Of a stretch of 31,787 nucleotides of DNA, positions 1-10,734 are shown one piece after another; position 1 is the first letter of the stretch; every line of letters begins with the position of its first letter. Both the position numbers and the translations under genes were made by a program. The stretch is taken from contig JABUQX010061557.1 in the NCBI GenBank assembly GCA_015478945.1, forward strand, positions 1 to 31,787, written 5' to 3'. Below the pieces are notes generated by a model. It had not been told where the DNA came from and made no database searches. It was given only the letters and a program-made list of their open reading frames with translations. This DNA is from Trachelipus rathkii (lineage: Eukaryota > Arthropoda > Malacostraca > Isopoda > Trachelipodidae).

Positions 1-528
1 AGAGAGAATTATCGCTCGAAAGTGAAATATAGTGTTCCTATTGTTTTGGATTTTGTTTGTGCGAGCATAGATAGACCATTCTAATAACTACCGGAGTCCT
101 TGTTGGCTTGTGTGTCGACTGCATTGGTTTTTTTTTGCAAGCCTTTTCTAGCCTCGTTGGTGCCCTGTAGCCTAGAATATAGGCCCAATAGTGTCGTGGG
201 AATTCTTGTCCGATAAAACAACATTCTATAGAATAGGTAGTCGAGTCATGCTTTAGGTGATTTGAATTTTTGAAGGAATAATTTGGTTTAGAGTATTAGG
301 TGGCAAGTTTGGCATATTGTTGGGGGAAGTCTATTTTTTAAACATTTTCCCAGTAGTAATAAACTTTAAAAGATTATTAAGGTTCTTATATTTTTAAACA
401 GTTCACTACATGATGAGTTTTTATGTTCAATTTTATCACAATTATCGGACGAGGAAAAACCGTATAATCACTTACACCTCCATTACGGACACTTGAGATT
501 AACATATGAGCACTATACACGTGGCATA
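1..528. other. No gene recognised
   Basis: Mixed-composition DNA with no ORF of convincing length or recognisable protein similarity. It could be untranslated or intronic host sequence, but nothing in it (no splice-bounded coding stretch, no promoter) supports that. Confidence 0.5.
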
Positions 529-659
529 GGGGGAAACCGGTCAGATATAAAAAACCAAAATATTATAGTAATACGTAACACAAATATTAGTCTTTCAATA
601 ATTAATTTGTCTAATTTTTTTATGTATGGTAGACTATTAGACATTTGTTTAATGTTTAT

Positions 660-1354
660 TTCTATACCTCTCTTTCTTTTATTATTATTATTATTATTTT
701 ATTATTATATATTATTTATATAATATATAAAAATAATAAATAATCAATAAATATTATATTATTATTATTATTATTATTAATTATTATTATTATATTATAT
801 TATTATTATTATTATTATATATTATTATTTATTATTAGATAATGTAACTATTAAGATTCTAATGGGAACCGAACTAATAGTCTTTAGAAGAAATGAGAAA
901 ACTAATGTTAAGGAAGAGATAATAATAATAATAAATATTATTATTATTATTATTATTATTTATTATTGAATTAATATTATTAATTATTATTATTATTATT
1001 AATATTATATTATTATTATTATTATTCTTATTATATTATTATTATTATTATTATGGCACTTTATATTACGAGTAAGCCTACGTACACAGATTTCACAGAT
1101 TATTATTATATTATTATTATTATTAATAGGCACTTTATATTAGAGGCCTACGTACGCAGATAACAAATTTACGTACAAAAAAAAATTACAATATTATAAA
1201 TTTAAATTATGACAATCAATAAATAATAATAATAATAATAAATAATAATAATAATAATAAATAAAATAATAATATATTTATAATAATAATTAATACAAGG
1301 CAAAGAAATATACTATTATTATTTCATATAATTTTATTATAATCAATTATATTA

Positions 1355-1388
<34 letters not shown>

Positions 1389-1560
1389 GTTTATTATATT
1401 ATTATTAATTATTAATTATTATTATTGCACTATGATTACTGCTATTATTATTTAATAATAGATAATAAATAAATAATAATAATAATAATAATAAAATAAT
1501 AATAATTAATAAAATATAATAATAATAATATAATAATAATAAATAAATAAAATTGAATTG
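660..1560. repeat. (TTA)n/(TAA)n microsatellite cluster
   Basis: Several interrupted runs of TTA/TAA trinucleotides (about 670-850, 905-1050, 1100-1125, 1215-1270, 1350-1420, 1445-1555). Between the runs is a short unit containing TTTATATTA followed by GCCTACGTAC, seen near 1058-1092 and 1132-1162, with a related inverted copy near 1610-1648. The ORF opening at 493 runs into this array and is not a credible gene. Confidence 0.85.
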
Positions 1561-2177
1561 TCATAATTTAAATTAATAATACTGTAAACAATATTTCGTC
1601 AAAAAGTTCACGTGAAATGTGCGTATATAGGCCTACTCGTAATATCAAGAAAAACTTGAACAAAAGTTGAAATATTAATATTATTTATTAGAAAATTATT
1701 AAAAATATTGTCATAATTCATTTTGGTGAATGATCCTTAGACTTAAATATCATTTCAAAAAGAAATTTCAAAGGTTTGTAAAAAGATAAACGTTGCAAAA
1801 TCGTTAATAAAATATATAACTTAGACTTGTGTTTTTCATCCAAATTAATTCTATAATATTATTAGACCTCTAATTTAACATTTAATATAATTATAATTGT
1901 TTGGACAAGCACAAAAGGAAATAATATTTTAAATGACGCTGGCTTTCCTGACGCCCTGACCGGTTTTTCCCGAATTCATTTTTTTGAAAATGCATTTTTT
2001 TCAAAAAAATTAAAAATCTTTATTTAGACATTTTCACTATTTTCCAATATTCTACAACATTAAGGAAACTCTGAATTTGAGAAAAAACTATTAAGTATAA
2101 ATGTAACTTAAAATTTCGATTTTCATGATTCATTTTAAAATAAAAAAAAACGGCGATTTTTGACCGGTTTTCCCCCA
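1561..2177. other. AT-rich DNA, no gene
   Basis: AT-rich sequence with no coding signal. A GACCGGTTTT-type motif occurs near 1959 and again at 2161-2176, and the latter is complementary to 529-543. Confidence 0.5.
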
Positions 2178-2226
2178 TTTATATATATTATATATATCAT
2201 ATATATATTATATATCTATATATATA

Positions 2227-2284
<58 letters not shown>

Positions 2285-2315
2285 TTATATAATATATTAT
2301 AATATTGTATTTATA
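2178..2315. repeat. (AT)n microsatellite
   Basis: Nearly pure alternating AT with short ATTAT interruptions, directly readable. Confidence 0.9.
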
Positions 2316-2350
2316 TTGGCAATAGTATATATTTATGTATTGGTTTGGCA

Positions 2351-2904
2351 ATAGTAGTGCAGAGGGGTGTCACCCCCAATTTTTTTGAAAATCACAGGAT
2401 ATACTCTAAAAGAATAATGAAAATGAAAATCGTCGCTCTCTTTAGAAAAAAAAGTTACAGCCTCGCAAAGTTACTAAAAATTTCATTTTTTATCTGCCAA
2501 TGTTAGGTCTCATTTCAGGCCCTCTAGTTCAGGTTATAATATGTTTTGTTAGGTATACATAGAGAAAATCTATGTATACTTAACTAATCTTATGATAACC
2601 TGAACTAGGATGGCCATAAAACGAATCAAGCCTACTAATTTTATTTATGAAAAAGCCTTTGGGAAAATTTTAAATTTTGAGAGGCTGTAAATGTTTTTCC
2701 TAAAGACCTAAATCATTTTCATTTTTTTAAGCTTCATTATTTTTTTTTTTTTTAAATCCTATGGGATTTTTAACAGCTTTGAGAGGCTGTAACTTTTTCC
2801 TAAAGAAAGCGATTTTTGTTTTCATTATTCTTCATTGTTATTTTTTTAGAGTATATCCTGTGATTTTTATAAAAATCGGGGGTGACACCCCTTTGCACTA
2901 CTAT
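2351..2904. repeat. Foldback / MITE-like element with long inverted arms
   Basis: The left arm begins ATAGTAGTGCA and the right arm ends with its exact complement TGCACTACTAT. The match continues inward for over 100 bases (a GGGGTGTCACCCCC block, then CACAGGATATACTCTAAAA, then the part with GTTACAGCCTC). At the centre, GTATACATAG (2553-2562) and CTATGTATAC (2570-2579) flank a 7-nt loop, extended by the CTAGTTCAGGTTA/TAACCTGAACTAG pair. The right arm is longer because a block starting GAGAGGCTGTAA is duplicated inside it (near 2680 and 2780). No transposase is encoded, so it would be non-autonomous. Open frames inside it are incidental. Confidence 0.75.
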
Positions 2905-2956
2905 GACTTTTATTTTTATTGTATATTATGTAAAAATATGGTCTTGCAAATTTTGA

Positions 2957-3470
2957 TAATTTTTAAAAATTATTTATGCATACTTTGTCTATAACATCGA
3001 AAAGTTGATAATCGTTTCGAAAATCAATTATCAAAACATTTTAGTGATATCAATTTATTGATAATCTGAAACACATTTCGACAGTGTTTCCTCATGCCCA
3101 CACGAACAAAGTGAAGCCGAAAAGTTATGATTTTCATAGCGTTTTTTTTAAATATTTTTTTTGAAGATTTAAATTTAAAATGTATGAAAATAAATAAATA
3201 AAAAAAAAAATCAAATAATTTTTTAAATTATTTATGTTCACTTTGTCTATAACATCGAAAAGTTTTTAAAGTAATTATTAAAGATATTGATTATCAAATA
3301 TTTTTAGTAATATTGATTTATAGATAATCCAAAACACATTTTGACAGTGTTTCTTCATCCTTACACGAACGAAGTGAAACCGAAAAGTTATGATTTGCAT
3401 AGCATTATTTTTTATATTTTTATTGAAAATGTAAACTTAAAATGTACAAAAATCAGTAAAAAAAACATTT
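2957..3470. repeat. Tandem duplication, two ~258-bp units
   Basis: CTTTGTCTATAACATCGAAAAG occurs at 2983 and 3241, and both units continue with matching blocks (GACAGTGTTTC, then ACACGAAC.AAGTGAA.CCG, then AAAAGTTATGATTT). The units are diverged by substitutions and small indels. No coding content is recognised. Confidence 0.75.
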
Positions 3471-3472
3471 TG

Positions 3473-3630
3473 TAAATTAAATGTTTATAGTTTTAATACA
3501 GTATTTACATGAACCCAAGTCAGTAATACTCCACAATTACCAGTACCAGTAAATTAAATTTTGTAGCTAAATTAAATGTTTATAGTTTTAATACAATATT
3601 TACATGAACCCAAGTCAATAATACTCATAC
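3473..3630. repeat. Tandem duplication, ~95-bp unit
   Basis: A block starting ATGTTTATAGTTTTAATACA and ending AACCCAAGTCA is present at 3481 and again at 3576 with few differences, separated by a short spacer. Confidence 0.8.
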
Positions 3631-3639
3631 ATGCAGCTT

Positions 3640-4512
3640 AACCTTAATAACTACTGTAACTAAAACCCACCAATTTGGCTTTTTCAAAATATACTATATG
3701 ATACCCAAACTATTCATATACCTATCCAATCCTTCTTAAGTGTTGTAATAGTCTCTCACTCAACAACCTCTTGTGGCAAACCATTCCAAATATTAACTAC
3801 CCTATTACTGAATGAATGGTTTCTTATATCAAGATGGCATGCCTTCTTAATTTTCTTACTGTGCCTCCTGGTCTCCTGTCCATGGTAAGCTATAAAGAAT
3901 GTATTCGTGTCTGTATTATCAATAGATCATGTCCCCTCTGAGAATCGCCTTTCTACAGAAAACATTCCTAATTCCTTCAGCCTCTCCTCATAGCTCTTGC
4001 CCTCAAACCCAGAAATCATCCTTGTTGCTCTATGTCTCACTCTCTCTAGCATATCTATGTCTTTCCTTAAATAAGGAGCCCAAACTTGTGCACAATACTC
4101 TAATACTTGGCCTAACTATAGCTATTAAACAGTTTACTTACTGTATAACTTCATTGCTCTTATAAATGACATTGCGATATATTATACCTAGCATCTTGTT
4201 AGCTTTATTCCTTGCTTCCAAACACTGATTAGCTACTTTCAAATTACTGCTTATAATCACACCTAAATCTTTTTTTTTGGTCCACAGACTCTAGCCAATC
4301 CCCATTCATATCATAGTTAAAACTTTTATTTGAGTAACCTAGGTGAAAGAACCTTACACACTTTTTACTATTAAATTTATTTGCCACTTATCTGCCCACC
4401 AAAGAAGTTTACCAAGATCATTTTGAATCTTTATATCATTATTCTGTTCCTTACTGAACCACTTTGGTATCATCTGCAACTAGAAACCTTATTTTTATGT
4501 CTGTTCTCAATC

Positions 4513-4557
<45 letters not shown>

Positions 4558-4634
4558 ATTAATATATATAATATATAATATATAATAGTATATATATATA
4601 TAGTAGGTATATATATATATAGTATATATATATA

Positions 4635-4680
<46 letters not shown>

Positions 4681-5730
4681 TATTATTGGAGGAACAATAG
4701 TGGCCCAGCACTGAACCCTGTGGGACACCACTCTTCACTCTTTCCCATGATGACTTTTTGCCAATTTAGTTGTATTCAACACTATTTCTATTCCATCAAC
4801 CACTCTTTAAAATCTCAACTATGTATCATCCATCTATACCACATTGCAATAATGTCTTATCAGCTTATACCACAATTGCAATAAACTTCATCAATCACTA
4901 ATCAAAAGCTTTTCTGAGTCTAAAATATATAATATCAACTGGTCTTCTTGGTCAATGCAGTCAGTAATGTATTCCATAAATTCTAAAAGGTTGTCTGACA
5001 TGACCTACCCTTTCTGAAACCGTGCTGGGAGTCATACAATACCTTGTTCTTGATCATCCAAATATTTCTCTATATGACCTTTTCTAAAACTTTTACAACC
5101 AGAGATGTTAAGCTAACTGGCCTATAATTTCCCAAATCTTCCTTAACTTCTCTTCTTATAAAAAGGCAACAACATACTGCTGGTTTTCCCAGTCATCTGG
5201 TTCTTCACTAAAAATATTAAAGATCAATAAAACTTATAATCAGTGCCTTTCAATGCTGGTATTACCCCTCCTTCAGAATTCTATCAAATATATCAGGACC
5301 TGCAGCTTACTTGGGTCAATATGGACTATATTTCATATAATATTTTTTACTCAAATTCATACCAGAACTATGTCTCCAAAACTATTATCCAATCTTTCCT
5401 CAGTAAACATTGAAGCAAAATAAAGCATTGAAAATGTTGACCACTCCTTGTCTGAACTTACTAATTTCAATATAATTGTAATAGCTACAATCCTATTCTT
5501 ACTTTTAAATTATAAAAGCTAAAAAATAACTTCTTTAGTCCTTATTACTATACTTGCTAAATTAATTTTTTTCCTTCTTATTGCTGGTTAAGTTCATTTC
5601 TATTTTCCTAACTAATTTTCTAAATAATCTCCCCTGTTACTACATTTGAATATTTTAAAACCGCTTTTCAGTGATTTTCTCTCTCATCTTTCTATTATAC
5701 CAAACAGGTTTTCTCTTTGCACCCTAATGG
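3640..5730 (-). mobile_element. Decayed CR1/L2-like non-LTR retrotransposon (RT remnant)
   Basis: Conceptual minus-strand translation in shifting frames gives the ordered landmarks of a non-LTR reverse transcriptase. Near 5690 there is a K-P-V-W-Y-N-R type stretch, near 5400 a YFASMFTEE-like stretch, near 5030 QHGFRKGRSCQTT, near 4915 a D-x-x-K-A-F-D motif, at 4704-4733 SGVPQGSVLG, and at 4459-4485 the catalytic ADDT. Further on, near 4030, are RHRATRMI and SYEERLKELGMFS, and near 3800 NIWNGLPQEVVE. The frame is broken by many indels and stops, and by an AT array between SGVPQGSVLG and ADDT, so it is a pseudogene. The endonuclease domain is not seen, so this is a 5'-truncated or decayed copy. 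The clade is judged from motif style only. Confidence 0.75.
4515..4684. repeat. (AT)n microsatellite inside the RT remnant
   Basis: About 170 bases of AT and TATATAG-type repeat, sitting between two RT motifs that normally lie a few dozen residues apart. It therefore expanded inside, or replaced part of, the old retrotransposon. Confidence 0.9.
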
Positions 5731-6113
5731 GTTTATCTTGAAATACATACCTGACTGATATTTTATCAAAAATATTGCCTTAAAATGTTCCAAAATGTAT
5801 AAAACGGGTTTTTGTCTTAAACTCTTTCTCCCAGTCAATTATGATTGAACATGGGTCTCTAGATTTGGTAAATATTGCCAATTTCGGAAATCTTTAGATC
5901 TTTTTACTTTTTAGCTTGCAATTTGGCCCAGATATCACATTCATGTTAATATTCTATTATATATGGTTACTAATTCCTAAATTCTCCTCGAAAGTTTTGC
6001 TCTGGGCATGGAAAAAAAAACTTCCAAAAAATACACATTCATATTTATTTATTTGCCTTTATACAACAGGAACCAATATAAGAAAATATAAACAGTAAGT
6101 ATATCTGATTTTT

Positions 6114-6114
<1 letters not shown>
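5731..6114. other. No gene recognised
   Basis: AT-rich sequence between the RT remnant and the AT array. It may hold further decayed 5' retrotransposon sequence, but I cannot match any motif. Confidence 0.4.
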
Positions 6115-6183
<69 letters not shown>

Positions 6184-6224
6184 TAAAAATATATTATATA
6201 TATATATATATTATATATATATAA

Positions 6225-6262
<38 letters not shown>

Positions 6263-6308
6263 TATATTATATATTATATAATATATATTATATATATATT
6301 ATATATAT
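6115..6308. repeat. (AT)n array, left flank and insertion site of the LTR element
   Basis: Nearly continuous AT repeat running directly up to the first base of the LTR. The last four bases before the LTR (6305-6308) are ATAT, matching the four bases after the other LTR (20656-20659). Confidence 0.9.
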
Positions 6309-8505
6309 ATTGTAAAAATGAAAATGTGTATTAGAAAGAAGATATCTAATAATTAGGTAAAGAAAAGTAAAAATTTGTAAAACAACCGAAAAAAAATATT
6401 AAATAAAATTCTTATAGATGAGAACTAAAGTAACTTACGATCTATTTAAGAAAGAAATCTGTAAAGATGCTAAGAATGCCCGTTCCCGGTGGCTGCCGTT
6501 CGTACCCTACGAACTTTCTTGAGCAGCTGCAAAAAATACTTTCTTCTACTGCCCTTCACTTAGCTCAGAATTTTGATGTCCAAAACAAACATGAAAGAAA
6601 AACAGGAATTAACAACTATTCTTATGGGTAGAATGGGAAAAAAATTATATTCGTTTGTGTGGAATGAGACTATCTTACCTTGAACTACCTCCAATTAACC
6701 CTTGATCAACACTTACAATCCTTTGACTTGTAAACAAAATATTTATTATTTGAAAAACAAGAACATCAAGGGGAATAAAACCCCAAAATTTAATATAAAT
6801 TTAATATAAATATTCAATTTATGTACAACAGTACAAAAAAAAAAGGACACTTGAATCTTAATACAACAAACAAAAAAAACACTATATATATATTTAAAAA
6901 AAACTTAAATATACCTATATATATTTATGAGAACCTATCAGTAATGAAAATCTAAGTTGTTATGTGTATGTATTGCAGACTTTGCCTTATTATTTATGAC
7001 TCCGAGACACTATGACTCCAAGACATAAGCGATATAAAAATGCAGAAATAGTCGTTCGCGCGAGAAAAAAAACGTAATTTTTATATGAATATCTAGTGCA
7101 CTAGCGCAAACCACGTCGTTGGTTATAAATTCGAACCCGCACGTATACGGACTCCCGACTCCTCCCTCAGTACGACTCCCAGTCCAATATGTATAAGTTA
7201 TTATTGTATAAACCCTAAATATAGTTTATACAATTTATTGAATCTCCAATCACCAATAAATCACCAACTCTGGCTCCAATCCAAGCTCTCAATACATTTA
7301 TTGTTGAGTGTATTTCACTAATCTGGTGTATACATCTGTATATAGTAATAAGATAGAGGAGAAACTTTTGTCATAAGTTACCACTGCTCTCATTCGAGTA
7401 AATTTATGTTAATTTATTTCAGTATGTTTAATATATCAAAAACAAAATTTATAAGGGATCCTAAATGATAAAATATTTCAACTAAAATTGGTAAGAAATT
7501 TTCATTTAATAATAAGGGACAACAGGGAGTTTAATTCTAAAAAAAATAACAAGATAACAATTAAGGGGTAATAGGGAAATTTACCATAACAATTAATCCT
7601 AACAAACAAATTTAATAATAAAGTGTAAAGGGGATTTAATATTAATAACTAACTGAGTATTCCAATGATAAGCAGTCAAATTGTTAATTTTTTTTACACA
7701 AAGCAACCTTACATACAGGTCACAACTGCTAAATCACTCAACTTTCAGAATGATTTATAATCTGTGGTAAAATCTCACTGACTCAATTCGAAAAAACTTT
7801 GTTTTGTTTACATTCTTTCTTAAATATTCTAAGATTATAGGTTTATTTTTTTCACAAATAGGTTATAATATAACAAATCAAAAAAACTAGAACTGTTTTT
7901 AGTTTATAACCTTCATTGTATTTGGTGAAGTAAGTTTGTCAAATTGGAATGGAAGTCAATAACTCGTGAAGACTAAACAAGGGTCCTGCTCCAAACAACA
8001 CCCTTCTCAGGAGAAAAATTGTCTGCTCACAGACTTAATCTGTACTGGTAATGGAGTCGAAACCCTGAACCTGGAGAAGTTAATGCAGGCATTACCTATG
8101 GCCCTTAACTAACCCAAAGATATTTATTTTATTGTATCTCAATTTTAAACCTAATAAACAAAAATCGAAACCATCTTACCTCTGAAAAGAGGAACAAATG
8201 TTTTCTCTATACTGTTGAATTGTGCTGAGCACCAATTTGATCGGTTAGAGAAAGGGAAGTGCTCTGGTTGATAAAATACCTAGTTTGTGAAAAGATAATT
8301 ATATAGGTATACTTACAACCCAAGTCGTTAAACAAATTCATACAATAAATCACTTTAATTATTTATTGACATTTGCATGTATAGTTTATTCATTTCTTTA
8401 CCTAAATTTGTAGATTATCCTCGTTATAAGTTTCAATAATTAAAATATACCTTCAATTGTGGGTTAGAGATGATGAGCTGTAACAAGAGAAAAAAAAATC
8501 TTACA
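6309..8505 (-). repeat. 3' LTR of the Ty3/Gypsy-type element
   Basis: Direct repeat of 18454-20655. In the plus-strand reading it starts TGTAA (6309) and ends TTACA (8505), giving a perfect 5-bp terminal inverted repeat. It differs from its partner by scattered substitutions and mostly short homopolymer indels; the outer ~100 bases on the left side are the most diverged. Both copies carry the 12-bp palindrome CTAGTGCACTAG (7093-7104 here) in a locally CpG-rich patch (about 7050-7170). Promoter and polyadenylation positions cannot be fixed from sequence alone. Confidence 0.92.
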
Positions 8506-8518
8506 CTCCTCCCCACCC
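8506..8518 (-). other. Polypurine tract (plus-strand primer site)
   Basis: Read on the minus strand this is GGGTGGGGAGGAG, directly abutting the first base (TGTAA) of the 3' LTR, the expected place for the RNase-H-resistant primer of plus-strand DNA synthesis. It has one T interruption. Confidence 0.85.
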
Positions 8519-8597
8519 GTTATATATGACGGAAGGAAGAGCGAAGAATCTATAAAACCCACCAAACTAGCCTACCAGAAAAAAACCAATCATTGCA

Positions 8598-10085
8598 CTA
8601 TTCTGAACCATCATACCGCCGTTCATAGTTCCTCAAAAAGATTTCCAAGATATTCCGCATCTCCACTCCATCAACGGTTACCCGAGAAGCATGCAATAAA
8701 GCCTTCAAGTAAGCGAGGAACTGATCAAATTGTCCCTGGGCAAGATCATGGTATTCGTAAGTCATCTGTTGTAATGCGGGAGAAAAAGGAGGTTGTACTG
8801 ATCTTTTGCCTGTTACAGGTGTGGTGGAGCTTTCCAGCGGTCTTTTGCGAGTCCATGGACTCTCCACAACCTGATATGGTGTTGCCGAATGTTTTGGCAC
8901 GGATGGAGCTGGCATCAAGGGATTTTCTGCCAGGAAGCCAGAAGCACTTGGGGAAGGAGGAACAGCAGTGGTAACAGCTGAGGAATGCGCAACCGCTAGT
9001 AAAGTACACCTTCCACACATAGGTTTTCTCAAAGGTGGAGGGCTAGAAACAAACGGTATACCAGTGGCAGTGGATGTAGAAGCCACCGGTATGAGTTCAG
9101 AATCAGTTGCAGCAGAAACCGCAACTGGGGCAGGTGAATAAGAAGTGGAAAGAATATAGGCAGACGGGTCAACAAAGCTTAGACGGGAATGAATGCGCGG
9201 TGGCTCACTGCCGGTCATCGTGCGCGCGGGTCTCAAAATTGAACGAGCTGGAGCGGAAGTTGGTAATGTTTGTCGCTCTTCATTTAGAGAATTGATAGTA
9301 GGACCTATTTCGGCTGGTGTAGGAAATAGAGCAGATCTGGGTCTTCTAGGAATATCTAATATGTTATATTTATATAACATTCTCCAAAAAGCGCTAATCA
9401 GAGGTTTGCTTGGATGCACACCATCTGATAAGAATCCTCTAGGACCCAATGTATACACTTGGTTATTGGAGTTGGTCAGTTGGTCGAATTGCTGACGGAC
9501 TCTTGGTTCCATAAAATCAAAAACATCCGTGATAGCTAGAGTATGTTTTCTAGTCCATCTAAGGTCCTGGGTATGCAACCGCATCAGTTCGTTATACACA
9601 TAGATCGTGTCTTCATTCAGTTCGCGATCTGAAGTCCTAGGCAAATCCAGGGAATACCATTTTTGGGCCTCAGGTGGAGCAAAGGCCATGTGCCTATAGT
9701 AATTATAATAGGGTAAGTCTGGAATAGTAGGGAGTACAAAATATACTTTGGCATTAGGGCAATAGCGTTCTATCGCTTTCACAATCCCCTTGATCGGTCC
9801 AATGGCATGTTCTGCCCTAAAATCCATATTAGGAAGAGATACGGAATAAGTATCCCTGGAATGTTCAGGTCTCAGTTGGGCCAAGTCATATGCCATCCGA
9901 AATATGGAAAAGATAAACACATGAGTTGTGTCTTCTGCGAGGTCACTGTTAATAATTTTGGGTATGTCTTCAAACCTTGGGAGAAGTACTCTTAGGAACT
10001 TTACTGGGTGGTTTCCTGGATTATCCCTCTGTTGGTCATAATCGGATTCAAAATGCGAGATCCAGGAATGGCCCAAAAACAGAAT
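8598..10085 (-). CDS. Third ORF: SGNH/GDSL-hydrolase-like protein in the env position
   Basis: The open frame runs from 10196 to the stop at 8598-8600. There is no ATG between the upstream stop (10197-10199) and the conserved first block, so I start it at the probable splice acceptor (exon base 10085), leaving about 495 residues. Directly after the acceptor comes a hydrophobic strand and GHSW, matching SGNH block I with the candidate nucleophile Ser. About 215 residues further is DGVHPS, a textbook block V with candidate catalytic Asp and His (near 9423 and 9414). Between them is a strand-loop resembling that fold (YFVLPTIPDL). A clear GxND block III is not visible, so oxyanion chemistry is uncertain. 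The rest (about residue 265 on) is Pro/Ser/Thr-rich and probably disordered, ending in a predicted helical segment. No transmembrane helix or furin-like site marks it as an envelope. SGNH-type ORFs are known in some non-LTR (CR1) and tyrosine-recombinase (Ngaro/DIRS-like) retroelements. Its role here could be esterase activity on lipids or a structural function; that is inference. Confidence 0.75.
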   Translation of the reverse strand: MLFLGHSWISHFESDYDQQRDNPGNHPVKFLRVLLPRFEDIPKIINSDLAEDTTHVFIFSIFRMAYDLAQLRPEHSRDTYSVSLPNMDFRAEHAIGPIKGIVKAIERYCPNAKVYFVLPTIPDLPYYNYYRHMAFAPPEAQKWYSLDLPRTSDRELNEDTIYVYNELMRLHTQDLRWTRKHTLAITDVFDFMEPRVRQQFDQLTNSNNQVYTLGPRGFLSDGVHPSKPLISAFWRMLYKYNILDIPRRPRSALFPTPAEIGPTINSLNEERQTLPTSAPARSILRPARTMTGSEPPRIHSRLSFVDPSAYILSTSYSPAPVAVSAATDSELIPVASTSTATGIPFVSSPPPLRKPMCGRCTLLAVAHSSAVTTAVPPSPSASGFLAENPLMPAPSVPKHSATPYQVVESPWTRKRPLESSTTPVTGKRSVQPPFSPALQQMTYEYHDLAQGQFDQFLAYLKALLHASRVTVDGVEMRNILEIFLRNYERRYDGSE

Positions 10086-10105
10086 CTGCAACAGAAATAT
10101 TATAT
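10086..10105 (-). other. Candidate 3' splice site for the third ORF
   Basis: On the minus strand, a T-rich stretch ending TTTCTGTTGCAG is followed at once by the codon ATT that begins the conserved SGNH block. A TTAAC branch-point-like sequence lies about 20 bases upstream. The junction is in phase 0 with the ORF. The residues encoded upstream of it have no ATG and look like translated intron. Confidence 0.5.
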
Positions 10106-10139
10106 TCGTTAATACATGGACAATGATCGGACAATACAA

Positions 10140-10734
10140 GAGACGTTTTGAGCTTTCCGAGGAAACCCCAAAACCCCACCATATATATCCATTTATTTAT
10201 TTAATCATTTTATCCTACATGCATATACATATTAATTTTAAATATATATATACCGATATTCGCCTTATGTGTCATCAATTCTATTAAGTAATAACAATTT
10301 CGATCTCGATTCGTTCGGAACACATGGGGTAAGAAACCAATATTCATCATAATTTTATTCAAAAATATGCTTTACAAACTTAAAAAAAAACAACTAATTA
10401 GATTATTATAGATTTTACAAATTAATACAAAATTTTCAGATTACTATAACATTTACAAAATAACAGATTTCTAGATTAATTATAACATTTGTAGCAAATA
10501 ATATTTTATCAATTTTCCAGCATTCCTTTTTTTAATATTTTATTTTAATTCTTCAGTGACAATTATCTTTATTTTCCATCGGTGCGCCTTCTTCTTTCCA
10601 AAATGTGCGGCTGTATCCATGCACTTCAGAAGATCCTCTGTCCGCAAATCTTGTTTCGAGAAGGCGATTGCCAGTAGCTTTCACGAACACACCATCCAAT
10701 TCGATCTTTCTTTCCAACCATTTGGACCTGGCTT
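10140..10734. other. Non-coding gap between pol and the third ORF
   Basis: About 600 AT-rich bases with no minus-strand coding continuity. Apart from the start of the third open frame (to 10196) nothing is recognised. It would serve as intron/untranslated sequence if the third ORF is expressed by splicing. Confidence 0.6.

Noticed and set aside
493..723. 76-codon plus-strand frame
   Set aside because: Its second half is translated TTA microsatellite and poly-Leu; no gene context.
7120..7200. Possible Pol III B box (GGGTTCGAATT on the minus strand) in the LTR, also in the other copy near 19270
   Set aside because: No matching A box or tRNA fold could be made upstream; probably a chance match in a CpG-rich patch.
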